DNA of 9,757 nucleotides, taken from positions 1 to 9,757 of the forward strand of contig JAAZOW010000330.1 in assembly GCA_012797575.1 (NCBI GenBank), written 5' to 3'. The notes beneath the pieces are model-generated. The model was not told the origin of the DNA. It saw nothing but the letters and a program-made list of their open reading frames with translations, and ran no database searches. Each line of letters begins with the position of its first letter. The stretch's first letter is position 1. This document shows, piece by piece, positions 3,709 through 9,757 of this stretch. The position numbers were made by a program, and so were the translations under genes. This stretch comes from Methanomicrobiales archaeon (GTDB lineage Archaea > Halobacteriota > Methanomicrobia > Methanomicrobiales > Methanoculleaceae).

Positions 3709-6498
3709 GTGCACCTGATCATCGCAGAGAAGAACATATCAGCGAACCGTATCGCGCAGATACTCGCCGGCAGCGAGCGGGTGAGAGCGGTGAAGGAGGG
3801 AGGCGTCTCCACCTACTCCTTTGACACAAAGACGGTGGTCGGCCTCAAAGGACACGTGGTGGAGGTGGACTTCGAACCCGGCTACACGAACTGGCGGAGC
3901 AAGACCCGCACCCCGAGAACCCTCATCGACGCTGGCACCGTCAAGAAACCGACCGAGAAGAAGATCGTCAACATCATCCAGAAACTGGCGAAGAAGGCCG
4001 ATCTCGTCACCATCGCCACCGACTACGATACCGAAGGTGAACTGATCGGGAAGGAGACCTACGACCTCATCCGCGCGGTGAATCCCTCGGTCAGGATAAA
4101 CCGGGCCCGGTTCTCGGCGATAACCCCAGCGGAGATACGGTCAGCCTTCGAAAACCCAACAGACCTCGACTTCTCGCTCGCGGCCGCAGGCGAAGCCCGC
4201 CAGATGGTCGACCTGATGTGGGGGGCATCGCTCACCCGGTTCATCAGTCTTGCGGCCCGGCGGGGTGGCAGAGATATCCTATCGGTGGGCCGGGTCCAGA
4301 GCCCGACACTTGCCATGATCGTGGCCCGGGAGCGCGAGATCGAGAGCTTCATCCCCCAGACCTACTGGATGCTCTCGCTCATGACCGAGAAGGCTGAGCA
4401 GCCAGTGGAGGCGCGGCATACCACCGGCCGGTTCACCGACCACGATGCAGCCCTTGCCGCAGAGGCGGGGACGAAAGAACCACTCGTAGTCACGGACGTA
4501 ACAGAGAGAGAGAGGAACGACCGGGCTCCGGCACCGTTCGACACAACGACCTTCATCGTCGCGGCGAGCCGTCTGGGCCTCTCGGCGGCAAACGCCATGC
4601 GGCTTGCCGAAGACCTCTACGTGAACGGATACATATCCTACCCGAGGACCGACAACACCGTCTACCCCGGGTCCCTGAACCTCGATACGATCCTCGGCAC
4701 GCTCCGGGGCGGGACGTTCGATGCAGACGTCGCCTGGGTGCAGAAGAACCGGCGAGCGGTCCCGACCCGGGGTAAGAAGGAGACGACCGACCACCCCCCG
4801 ATCCACCCCACAGGCGCAGCGACCCGGGAAGCCCTCGGACAGGACCGCTGGAAGGTCTACGAGCTCGTCGTCCGCCGATTCCTCGCGACCCTCTCGCCCG
4901 ACGCCCGGTGGGCGACCGTCAGGTGCACCTTCGACGCATCCGGCGAGCCCTACGCCGCCACAGGCAGCAGGCTCCTCTCCGCAGGATGGCGCCGCCTCTA
5001 CCCCTACTCCGAGGCGAAGGAGAAGATCCTCCCACCCCTTACTGCAGGTGAGAACCTGCCGATCCTGAGCGTAACCCTCGAGGAGAAACAGACCCAACCA
5101 CCGGCCCGTTACTCCCAAAGCCGGCTCATTCAGGTGATGGAGGAGCACGGCCTCGGGACGAAGAGCACCCGACACGAGGTGATCGGGAAACTCGTATCAC
5201 GCCGTTACGTGGAAGGAAACCCCCTCCGCCCGACACTCGTCGGGAGGGCCGTCACGGACGCGCTCGACAACCATGCGGCGACGATCACAGAGCCCGAGAT
5301 GACCCGGACGCTTGAAGAACATATGCAGCTCATCAAGCAGCGCGAACGCTCCCGCGACGACGTTGTCGACGAGTCGCGCGGCATGCTCCACCGGGTCTTT
5401 GACAAACTCGAGGCGCACGAGGAGGAGATCGGTGAAGAGATCATGGAACAGACCGCAGAGGAGCATACGGTCGGTCCCTGCCCCGTCTGCGGCCACGATC
5501 TCCGGATCCGGCACATCGGTGTATCCCAATTCATCGGGTGCGCCGGCTACCCGGAGTGCCGGTTCAACATCAGTCTGCCCGGCAGCCCCTGGGGGCGGGC
5601 GATCCGGCTAGATGAGACCTGTGAGGAACACGGGCTCTTCCACGTCAGCCTCATCCGGAGAGGCTCCCGGCCCTGGGTGATAGGCTGCCCGCTCTGCAGC
5701 CACATCCAGTCGAACATCGAGGCGCTCCGGATGATGCCCTCGATGACCGACGACCTCATGCTACGCCTGCGCACGCACCACATCTACACGGTCTCCGAGA
5801 TCGCGGGCATGCAGCCCGGGGAGCTCGAGGCGAGGATAGGCATCGATGAGGCTGACCACCTCATCAAGGAGGCTGGGGATGCGCTCGAGGTCCTCCGGCG
5901 CCGTTCTGAACTCAGGAAGTTCATACGAAAGATCATACCACCCCGCCGGGGTCGGAGCCACGCGAAGATCACAAGAAACCTCCTTGAGCAGGGGATCGGA
6001 GACATCCGGGCACTCTCGCAGGCGGACCCGGCGGTCCTGAAAAAGGCCGGTATAGGCGATGCGGGGGCGACGGACCTCCTGGAGGCTGCCCGCGCGCTCT
6101 GCAACGAACGCGCCCTCCGGACGGCCGGGGTCCCGGCAGTCAGCCTGAAGAAGTACCTCTCCAGCGGCATCACGAGCCCCGATGACTTCTGCTACCTCCC
6201 CATCCCCTACCTCTCAAACAAAACCGGCATTAACCCAGAGACCGTACATAGACATGTGGACCTGGTCTGCAGCCACCTCGGCCGCCCCACCCCGGCAAAG
6301 ATAACCAGGGCGATGCTTGATCGTGGGCGAGAGGAACTCCTGGCCATCCCCGGCATCGGGGAGGCGACCCTGCAGAAGCTCTACCTCGCGGGCATCTATA
6401 ACGCTGAAACGCTCCGCAAGGCCGATCCGGAGAGGGTCTCCCCCATCACCGGCATCGCAGAAGCCAGGCTTCACGACTTCATCGGCCATCTGGAGTGA
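3709..6498 (+). CDS. topA: Type IA DNA topoisomerase with C-terminal helix-hairpin-helix array
   Basis: This 929-residue topoisomerase I relaxes negatively supercoiled DNA by cutting and resealing one strand. The TOPRIM domain spans about residues 1-150, from LIIAEKN to the acidic centre ATDYDTEGELIG (D105, D107, E109). The cleavage domain carries GEARQMVDLMWG, SVGRVQSPTL and the catalytic-tyrosine motif GYISYPRTD, with Y311 as the probable nucleophile. A late conserved segment reads EEHGLGTKSTRHEVI. A four-Cys zinc finger follows (C591, C594, C611, C617), and a second Cys/His cluster (C638, H641, C660, C663) looks like another zinc ribbon. From about residue 680 to the end lie roughly four helix-hairpin-helix-like modules, including AIPGIGEATL (879-888) and AGIGDAG (780-786). 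Two of them open with the same AKITR sequence. This extension probably gives sequence-independent DNA binding. The GTG start follows gatB by six bases. Confidence 0.94.
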   Translation: MHLIIAEKNISANRIAQILAGSERVRAVKEGGVSTYSFDTKTVVGLKGHVVEVDFEPGYTNWRSKTRTPRTLIDAGTVKKPTEKKIVNIIQKLAKKADLVTIATDYDTEGELIGKETYDLIRAVNPSVRINRARFSAITPAEIRSAFENPTDLDFSLAAAGEARQMVDLMWGASLTRFISLAARRGGRDILSVGRVQSPTLAMIVAREREIESFIPQTYWMLSLMTEKAEQPVEARHTTGRFTDHDAALAAEAGTKEPLVVTDVTERERNDRAPAPFDTTTFIVAASRLGLSAANAMRLAEDLYVNGYISYPRTDNTVYPGSLNLDTILGTLRGGTFDADVAWVQKNRRAVPTRGKKETTDHPPIHPTGAATREALGQDRWKVYELVVRRFLATLSPDARWATVRCTFDASGEPYAATGSRLLSAGWRRLYPYSEAKEKILPPLTAGENLPILSVTLEEKQTQPPARYSQSRLIQVMEEHGLGTKSTRHEVIGKLVSRRYVEGNPLRPTLVGRAVTDALDNHAATITEPEMTRTLEEHMQLIKQRERSRDDVVDESRGMLHRVFDKLEAHEEEIGEEIMEQTAEEHTVGPCPVCGHDLRIRHIGVSQFIGCAGYPECRFNISLPGSPWGRAIRLDETCEEHGLFHVSLIRRGSRPWVIGCPLCSHIQSNIEALRMMPSMTDDLMLRLRTHHIYTVSEIAGMQPGELEARIGIDEADHLIKEAGDALEVLRRRSELRKFIRKIIPPRRGRSHAKITRNLLEQGIGDIRALSQADPAVLKKAGIGDAGATDLLEAARALCNERALRTAGVPAVSLKKYLSSGITSPDDFCYLPIPYLSNKTGINPETVHRHVDLVCSHLGRPTPAKITRAMLDRGREELLAIPGIGEATLQKLYLAGIYNAETLRKADPERVSPITGIAEARLHDFIGHLE
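6492..6498 (+). promoter_or_regulatory. Ribosome binding site for GGGP synthase
   Basis: GGAGTGA (a near match to GGAGGTGA) spans the topA stop and ends four bases before the ATG at 6503. It supports this start over longer upstream readings in the same frame. Confidence 0.55.
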
Positions 6499-6502
6499 CA
6501 CC

Positions 6503-7195
6503 ATGCACGTGAACTGGAAGACCTGGGCTCATGTGACGAAACTGGATCCCGATAAACGCCTCCCACCAGGAGCCCTCGATGGGATCGCAACAAGCGGGAC
6601 CGATGCCCTGATGCTCTCGGGCACCCTGAACGTGACGCAGGAGAACCTCCGCGAGCTCCTGGACGCGGCCTCAGCCTATGGGCTGCCACTCGTGGTGGAG
6701 CCGGCGAGCCCCGACTGCGCCATATGCGACCGGAAGATCGACCACCTCTTCGTCCCGAGCGTGATGAATACAAGCGACGCCCGCTGGATCATCGGGAAAC
6801 ACTTCGCTTGGCTCCGCAACGGCAACTGCATCGACTGGGATATCGTTGTGCCTGAGGCCTACATCGTACTCAACCCCGCCTCCGCCGTCGGGCGGGTGAC
6901 CGGAGCGAACTGTGCCCTCTCACGCGATGATGTGGCCGCGTTTGTGAGGGTGGCGGATCGTTACTTCAGGTTCCCGATCGTCTATATCGAGTACAGCGGA
7001 ACCTACGGGGATCCTGGTATGGTTCAGGCGGCGGCAGACGCGACCGAGGACGCCGTTCTCTACTACGGCGGCGGTATCCGATCGGCGGAACAGGCAGCAG
7101 AGATGGGAAGGATCGCCGATACGATCGTCGTAGGAAACGCCGTCTACGACGAAGGGGTCGATGTGCTCCGGGCCACGGTCCGGGCTGTGCAGTGA
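6503..7195 (+). CDS. Geranylgeranylglyceryl phosphate synthase
   Basis: This 230-residue TIM-barrel enzyme of the GGGP synthase/PcrB family has the usual archaeal length. It joins sn-glycerol-1-phosphate to geranylgeranyl diphosphate, making the first ether bond of archaeal membrane lipids, and needs Mg2+. Diagnostic segments are WKTWAHVTKLDPDK at the N-terminus, SGTDALMLSGT (residues 31-41), YIEYSGTYGDP (161-171), YYGGGIRS (187-194) and VVGNAVY (209-215). The last three form the glycerol-phosphate-binding side of the barrel. The ATG at 6503 was chosen because of its close ribosome binding site and because the protein aligns from the first residues. A longer reading would run back through topA. 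It lies four bases after topA and three before the next gene, so it is expressed with them. Confidence 0.93.
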   Translation: MHVNWKTWAHVTKLDPDKRLPPGALDGIATSGTDALMLSGTLNVTQENLRELLDAASAYGLPLVVEPASPDCAICDRKIDHLFVPSVMNTSDARWIIGKHFAWLRNGNCIDWDIVVPEAYIVLNPASAVGRVTGANCALSRDDVAAFVRVADRYFRFPIVYIEYSGTYGDPGMVQAAADATEDAVLYYGGGIRSAEQAAEMGRIADTIVVGNAVYDEGVDVLRATVRAVQ

Positions 7196-7198
7196 TGC

Positions 7199-7897
7199 AT
7201 GCCCGAGATCTCCATCGTCCTGATCGAACCACTCTATGAGGGGAACGTCGGGTTCACCGCCCGGGTGATGAAGAACTTCGGGTTCACCCGGCTGGTGCTG
7301 GTCAACCCCTGCCCGATCGGTGACGAAGCCATCATGCGCTCCTCCCACGCCCGCGACGTCCTTGACAGTGCCCGCCGGATGACGATCGATGAAATCTACC
7401 GCGAGTTTGACCTCATCGTCGCGACGACCGGGGAGGTGAGCGAATCTGTCTGCACACCGATGCGGATGCCCTACTACACGCCGGCGGAGGTCCGGGAGAT
7501 GGTCGCCGATATCGATGGGACGGTCGCAATCCTCTTTGGACGGGAGAACTGGGGGCTTGCGAACAGGGAGGTTATGCGTGCAGATATCATCTGCACCATA
7601 CCGGCCTCGAAGGCATACCCAATCCTGAACCTCTCCCACGCTGTGGGCATCCTCTGCTACGAGCTTGCAAGCCTGCCCCGTGGAACCTACCCCCTGGCCG
7701 GGCGTGTTGAGATGGAGGCGCTCCACCGGCACCTTGGCGAATTTCTCGACAGGATCGATCACCCGGAGTTCAAACGGAAGAATACGATGATCCTGCTCCG
7801 CCGCCTCTTCGGTCGGACGAGGCTGACCACTCGCGAGGTGAGCACGCTCCACGGCCTTATGCGGAGGGCTGAGTGGCACATGGAAAAGAAAGACTAA
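7199..7897 (+). CDS. trmJ: TrmJ-like tRNA 2'-O-methyltransferase (SPOUT/SpoU family)
   Basis: This 232-residue protein carries the three SpoU-type motifs of trefoil-knot methyltransferases: NVGFTARVMKNFGF (residues 16-29), LFGRENWGLANRE (112-124), and PILNLSHAVGILCYEL near 141-156. The enzyme uses S-adenosylmethionine to methylate the ribose of a tRNA nucleotide. TrmJ proteins act on position 32, and a characterised archaeal member prefers cytidine. The Arg and Glu of FGREN and the Asn of LNLS are the expected conserved residues. The C-terminal 70 residues (LHRHLGEFLDRIDHPEF onward) form the helical tail typical of TrmJ, which in bacteria helps dimerise and bind tRNA. The frame is closed by a stop two codons upstream of ATG 7199, so no earlier start is possible. 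The substrate position is inferred from the family. Confidence 0.88.
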   Translation: MPEISIVLIEPLYEGNVGFTARVMKNFGFTRLVLVNPCPIGDEAIMRSSHARDVLDSARRMTIDEIYREFDLIVATTGEVSESVCTPMRMPYYTPAEVREMVADIDGTVAILFGRENWGLANREVMRADIICTIPASKAYPILNLSHAVGILCYELASLPRGTYPLAGRVEMEALHRHLGEFLDRIDHPEFKRKNTMILLRRLFGRTRLTTREVSTLHGLMRRAEWHMEKKD

Positions 7898-7905
7898 CTG
7901 GTCTT

Positions 7906-7913
7906 GAGGAGAT
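7906..7913 (+). promoter_or_regulatory. Possible ribosome binding site for dcd
   Basis: GAGGAGAT lies 11 bases before ATG 7925. It overlaps a possible upstream TTG codon (7904), which argues for initiation at the ATG. Spacing is slightly long. Confidence 0.45.
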
Positions 7914-7924
7914 ACAGTACGAGC

Positions 7925-8482
7925 ATGATCCTTGTCGACTGGCAGATAGAGGACCGTATAACGCGTGGGTTCATCAAGGTGGAGCCCTATAACCCCGGTC
8001 TCATCCAGCCAAACTCCCTTGATATCCGGCTCGGCTCCCACTTCGTCTGGTACGTCCCGGGCGACGCGGTGATCGATCCCTACGAGGAGGGGAGCGTCTG
8101 TGCAGGCGTAGAAGAGATGGAGGCGGACTCGATCGTCCTTCACTCCGGGCAGTTCCTCCTCGCAAAGACCCTGGAGACGATCGAGCTCCCCTCGGACGTT
8201 GTCGCAAGCATCGAGGGGAAGAGCAGCATCGCCCGTCTCGGTATCGAACTCCACCAGACGGGCGGCTGGATCGATGCGGGGTTTCGGGGGACGATAACGC
8301 TTGAGATGTGCAACGTGAACTCCCGGCCGGTCCGGGTCTACGCAGGGATGCCGATCGGGCAGCTGGTCTTCTACCGCACCGACCGCGCCGCGCGCCCCTA
8401 CAACATGAAGCGGGATGCGAAGTACATGGACCAGCGGCAGGCGACCCTCTCGCGCTACCACGAGAATGCGCGCCGCTCATGA
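7925..8482 (+). CDS. dcd: dCTP deaminase, probably dUMP-forming (bifunctional)
   Basis: This 185-residue trimeric dUTPase-fold enzyme deaminates dCTP on the path to dTMP. Visible elements are MILVDWQI at the start, IQPNSLDIRLG (residues 27-37), FLLAKTLETIELP (77-89), EGKSSIARLGI (97-107) and WIDAGFRGTITLE (115-127), then GMPIGQLVFY. By spacing, S100, R104 and E127 correspond to the catalytic Ser111, Arg115 and Glu138 of the Escherichia coli enzyme. The GWIDAGF loop in place of the E. coli HRIDPGW resembles the archaeal bifunctional deaminase/diphosphatase of Methanocaldococcus, which yields dUMP directly, so I favour that activity. The frame can be read from a TTG at 7904, but the ATG at 7925 matches family N-termini. 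It follows trmJ by 27 bases and is probably cotranscribed. Confidence 0.92.
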   Translation: MILVDWQIEDRITRGFIKVEPYNPGLIQPNSLDIRLGSHFVWYVPGDAVIDPYEEGSVCAGVEEMEADSIVLHSGQFLLAKTLETIELPSDVVASIEGKSSIARLGIELHQTGGWIDAGFRGTITLEMCNVNSRPVRVYAGMPIGQLVFYRTDRAARPYNMKRDAKYMDQRQATLSRYHENARRS

Positions 8483-8510
8483 AGGCGGGGCGCCATATGC
8501 TCCCACGCTA

Positions 8511-8518
8511 CTATATAG
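8511..8518 (+). promoter_or_regulatory. TATA-like promoter of thrS
   Basis: CTATATAG in the 75-base gap between dcd and thrS lies about 40 bases before the thrS ATG, the same distance as the TATA box before gatC. Transcription would start near 8540. The gap, much longer than those within the upstream operon, supports a separate promoter. Read-through from dcd is still possible, since no terminator is seen. Confidence 0.5.
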
Positions 8519-8557
8519 CATGAAAACAGACATTGAACGGTTCAACTGGGGATAACA

Positions 8558-9757
8558 ATGCGACTTCTTCTGATCCATTCTGATCACATTGAGTACGAAG
8601 CCCGGAAGAAGACGAAGGTCGCCGAAGAGGATGCTGTCCTGAAGGATGCCCTCGATGAGGCGCTCGCTGTCTTCTGTGCGGTGGAGTCTATCGACGAGGA
8701 GAATATCGAGGATGTCATACAGCAGGCGGCGGACGAGATCGTCACCACTGCCCGGCGCCTCGGCACGACCAATATCATGATCTACCCCTACGCCCACCTC
8801 TCCTCGGATCTTGCATCGCCAGAAGCTGCGGTGGATATTCTCCGGGGGCTTGCTGAGGCCATCGCCGGGTCGGATGGGTTTGTCGTGAGGCGGGCGCCGT
8901 TTGGCTGGTACAAGGCCTTCTCGCTCTCCTGCAAGGGCCACCCGCTCTCAGAGCTCTCCCGGACGATCGTGCCCGGGGAAGGCGCGGCCGCCCCGAAGAG
9001 GGAGATCGAGCACGAGTTCTTCGTCTTCACGCCCGAAGGGGAGCGAAGAGATGCAGCCGCGTATGCAGAAGCGAATACACCCTTCGCCTCCCTGGTCAGG
9101 AAGGAGCTCGGGTACCCGGGGCATGAGGGGGTCGAGCCTGCGCACGTGGATCTGATGCGGGCCAAGGAGATTGTGGACTACGAACCGCGCTCTGACGTCG
9201 GGCAGCACCGCTGGATGCCCCGGGGCAAGCTCATCCGGGATCTCCTCGCTGACTACGTCCTTGCGCGGGTGCTTGAGTACGGCGGGATGCCGGTGGAGAC
9301 CCCGGTGATGTACGACCTCGGCGACCGGGCGATCGCGGAGCACGCCGCCAAGTTCGGGGAACGCCAGTACCGGTTCAAGAGCGGCAACCGCGATATGATG
9401 CTCCGGTTCGCAGCGTGTTTCGGCATGTTCTCGATCATGCATGATATGCACATCTCCCCAAATACCCTCCCGATGAAGCTCTACGAGCTCTCGACCTACT
9501 CGTTCCGGCACGAGCAGAAAGGGGAGGTCATCGGGCTGAGACGTCTCCGCGCATTCACGATGCCGGATATGCATACCCTCTGCCGGGACATGGACGATGC
9601 GCTCGCAAGCTTCGAGGAACAGGTTGTGATCGGGTGGAAGAGCGGTGAGGATCTCGAGACCCCGCTCGTCGGGATCTTCCGGTGCACGCGGGACTTCTTC
9701 GAGCAGTACGAACCCTGGATAAAAGGCCTCGTCGCGAAGTCGGGTGCGCCGATGCTG
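8558..9757 (+). CDS. thrS: Threonyl-tRNA synthetase, archaeal type (3' end outside window)
   Basis: ATG 8558 opens a frame that stays open for exactly 400 codons to the window edge; the archaeal enzyme is usually a little over 600 residues. The N-terminal domain (about 1-140) begins MRLLLIHSDHIEYEARKKTK. It has the archaeal editing fold related to D-amino-acid deacylases, which removes serine from tRNA(Thr). YPYAHLSSD (H80) and APFGWYKAF (K119) correspond to the known editing-site His and Lys. The class II catalytic core starts near 205 with VGQHRWMPRGKLIRDLL. It includes MPVETPVMYDLGD, FGERQYRFKSGNRDMMLRF, AACFGMFSIM, and the motif-2 region YSFRHEQKGEVIGLRRLRAF followed by MPDMHTLCRDMD. This is the methanogen-type sequence, where the usual MNCPGH zinc segment reads AACFG. 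Motif 3 and the anticodon-binding domain lie beyond the window. Confidence 0.95.
   Translation, partial: MRLLLIHSDHIEYEARKKTKVAEEDAVLKDALDEALAVFCAVESIDEENIEDVIQQAADEIVTTARRLGTTNIMIYPYAHLSSDLASPEAAVDILRGLAEAIAGSDGFVVRRAPFGWYKAFSLSCKGHPLSELSRTIVPGEGAAAPKREIEHEFFVFTPEGERRDAAAYAEANTPFASLVRKELGYPGHEGVEPAHVDLMRAKEIVDYEPRSDVGQHRWMPRGKLIRDLLADYVLARVLEYGGMPVETPVMYDLGDRAIAEHAAKFGERQYRFKSGNRDMMLRFAACFGMFSIMHDMHISPNTLPMKLYELSTYSFRHEQKGEVIGLRRLRAFTMPDMHTLCRDMDDALASFEEQVVIGWKSGEDLETPLVGIFRCTRDFFEQYEPWIKGLVAKSGAPML

Noticed and set aside
4279..5175. Open frame of 298 codons on the minus strand
   Set aside because: It is entirely antisense to the conserved catalytic part of topA, and the composition is typical of a shadow frame.
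7904..7924. TTG start adding seven residues to dCTP deaminase
   Set aside because: The family N-terminus begins at MILVDWQI (ATG 7925), and the probable ribosome binding site overlaps the TTG.
6920..8461. Open frame of 513 codons on the minus strand
   Set aside because: It lies opposite three well-identified genes (GGGP synthase, trmJ, dcd). Its peptide is His/Asp/Arg/Val-rich with no domain pattern, as expected for the antisense of GC-rich genes.

Overview
The window comes from an archaeon, most likely a GC-rich methanogen of the order Methanomicrobiales (Methanoculleus-like). The evidence is a geranylgeranylglyceryl phosphate synthase (archaeal ether lipids), a threonyl-tRNA synthetase with the archaeal-type N-terminal editing domain, archaeal TATA-type promoters, ribosome binding sites matching GGAGGTGA, and a tightly packed set of archaeal housekeeping genes. 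The genus is an inference from remembered family sequences, not from a search.

Left edge (1-724). The last 44 codons of a TnpB-like protein of an IS200/IS605-type element run in from outside and stop in the right-end hairpin. They are followed by about 580 bases without a convincing intact gene. That stretch holds two perfect 9-bp inverted repeats, a probable fragment of a decayed GNAT acetyltransferase, and finally a TATA-type promoter.

Main block (725-8482). Seven same-strand genes are packed with gaps of -4 to 27 bases: gatC, gatA, gatB (tRNA-dependent amidotransferase), topA (type IA topoisomerase), GGGP synthase, a TrmJ-like tRNA 2'-O-methyltransferase, and dCTP deaminase. They look like one transcription unit mixing translation, DNA topology, lipid and nucleotide functions. 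A separate TATA-like box precedes thrS (8558 to the window end, 3' truncated).

Most notable observation. GatA is full length and well conserved in framework, but it has lost several residues of its glutaminase site. The catalytic Lys of the Ser-cisSer-Lys triad is Asn. The TGGS oxyanion/nucleophile loop reads ADGS. The substrate-binding Tyr is Cys, and the segment carrying the substrate-binding Asp has lost three residues. The nucleophile Ser, cis-Ser and substrate Arg remain, and the principal GatB motifs are kept. If the sequence is correct, this GatCAB probably cannot take nitrogen from glutamine in the normal way. It may use free ammonia or another donor. A second point of interest is a helix-hairpin-helix-rich C-terminal extension of TopA with an internal duplication.
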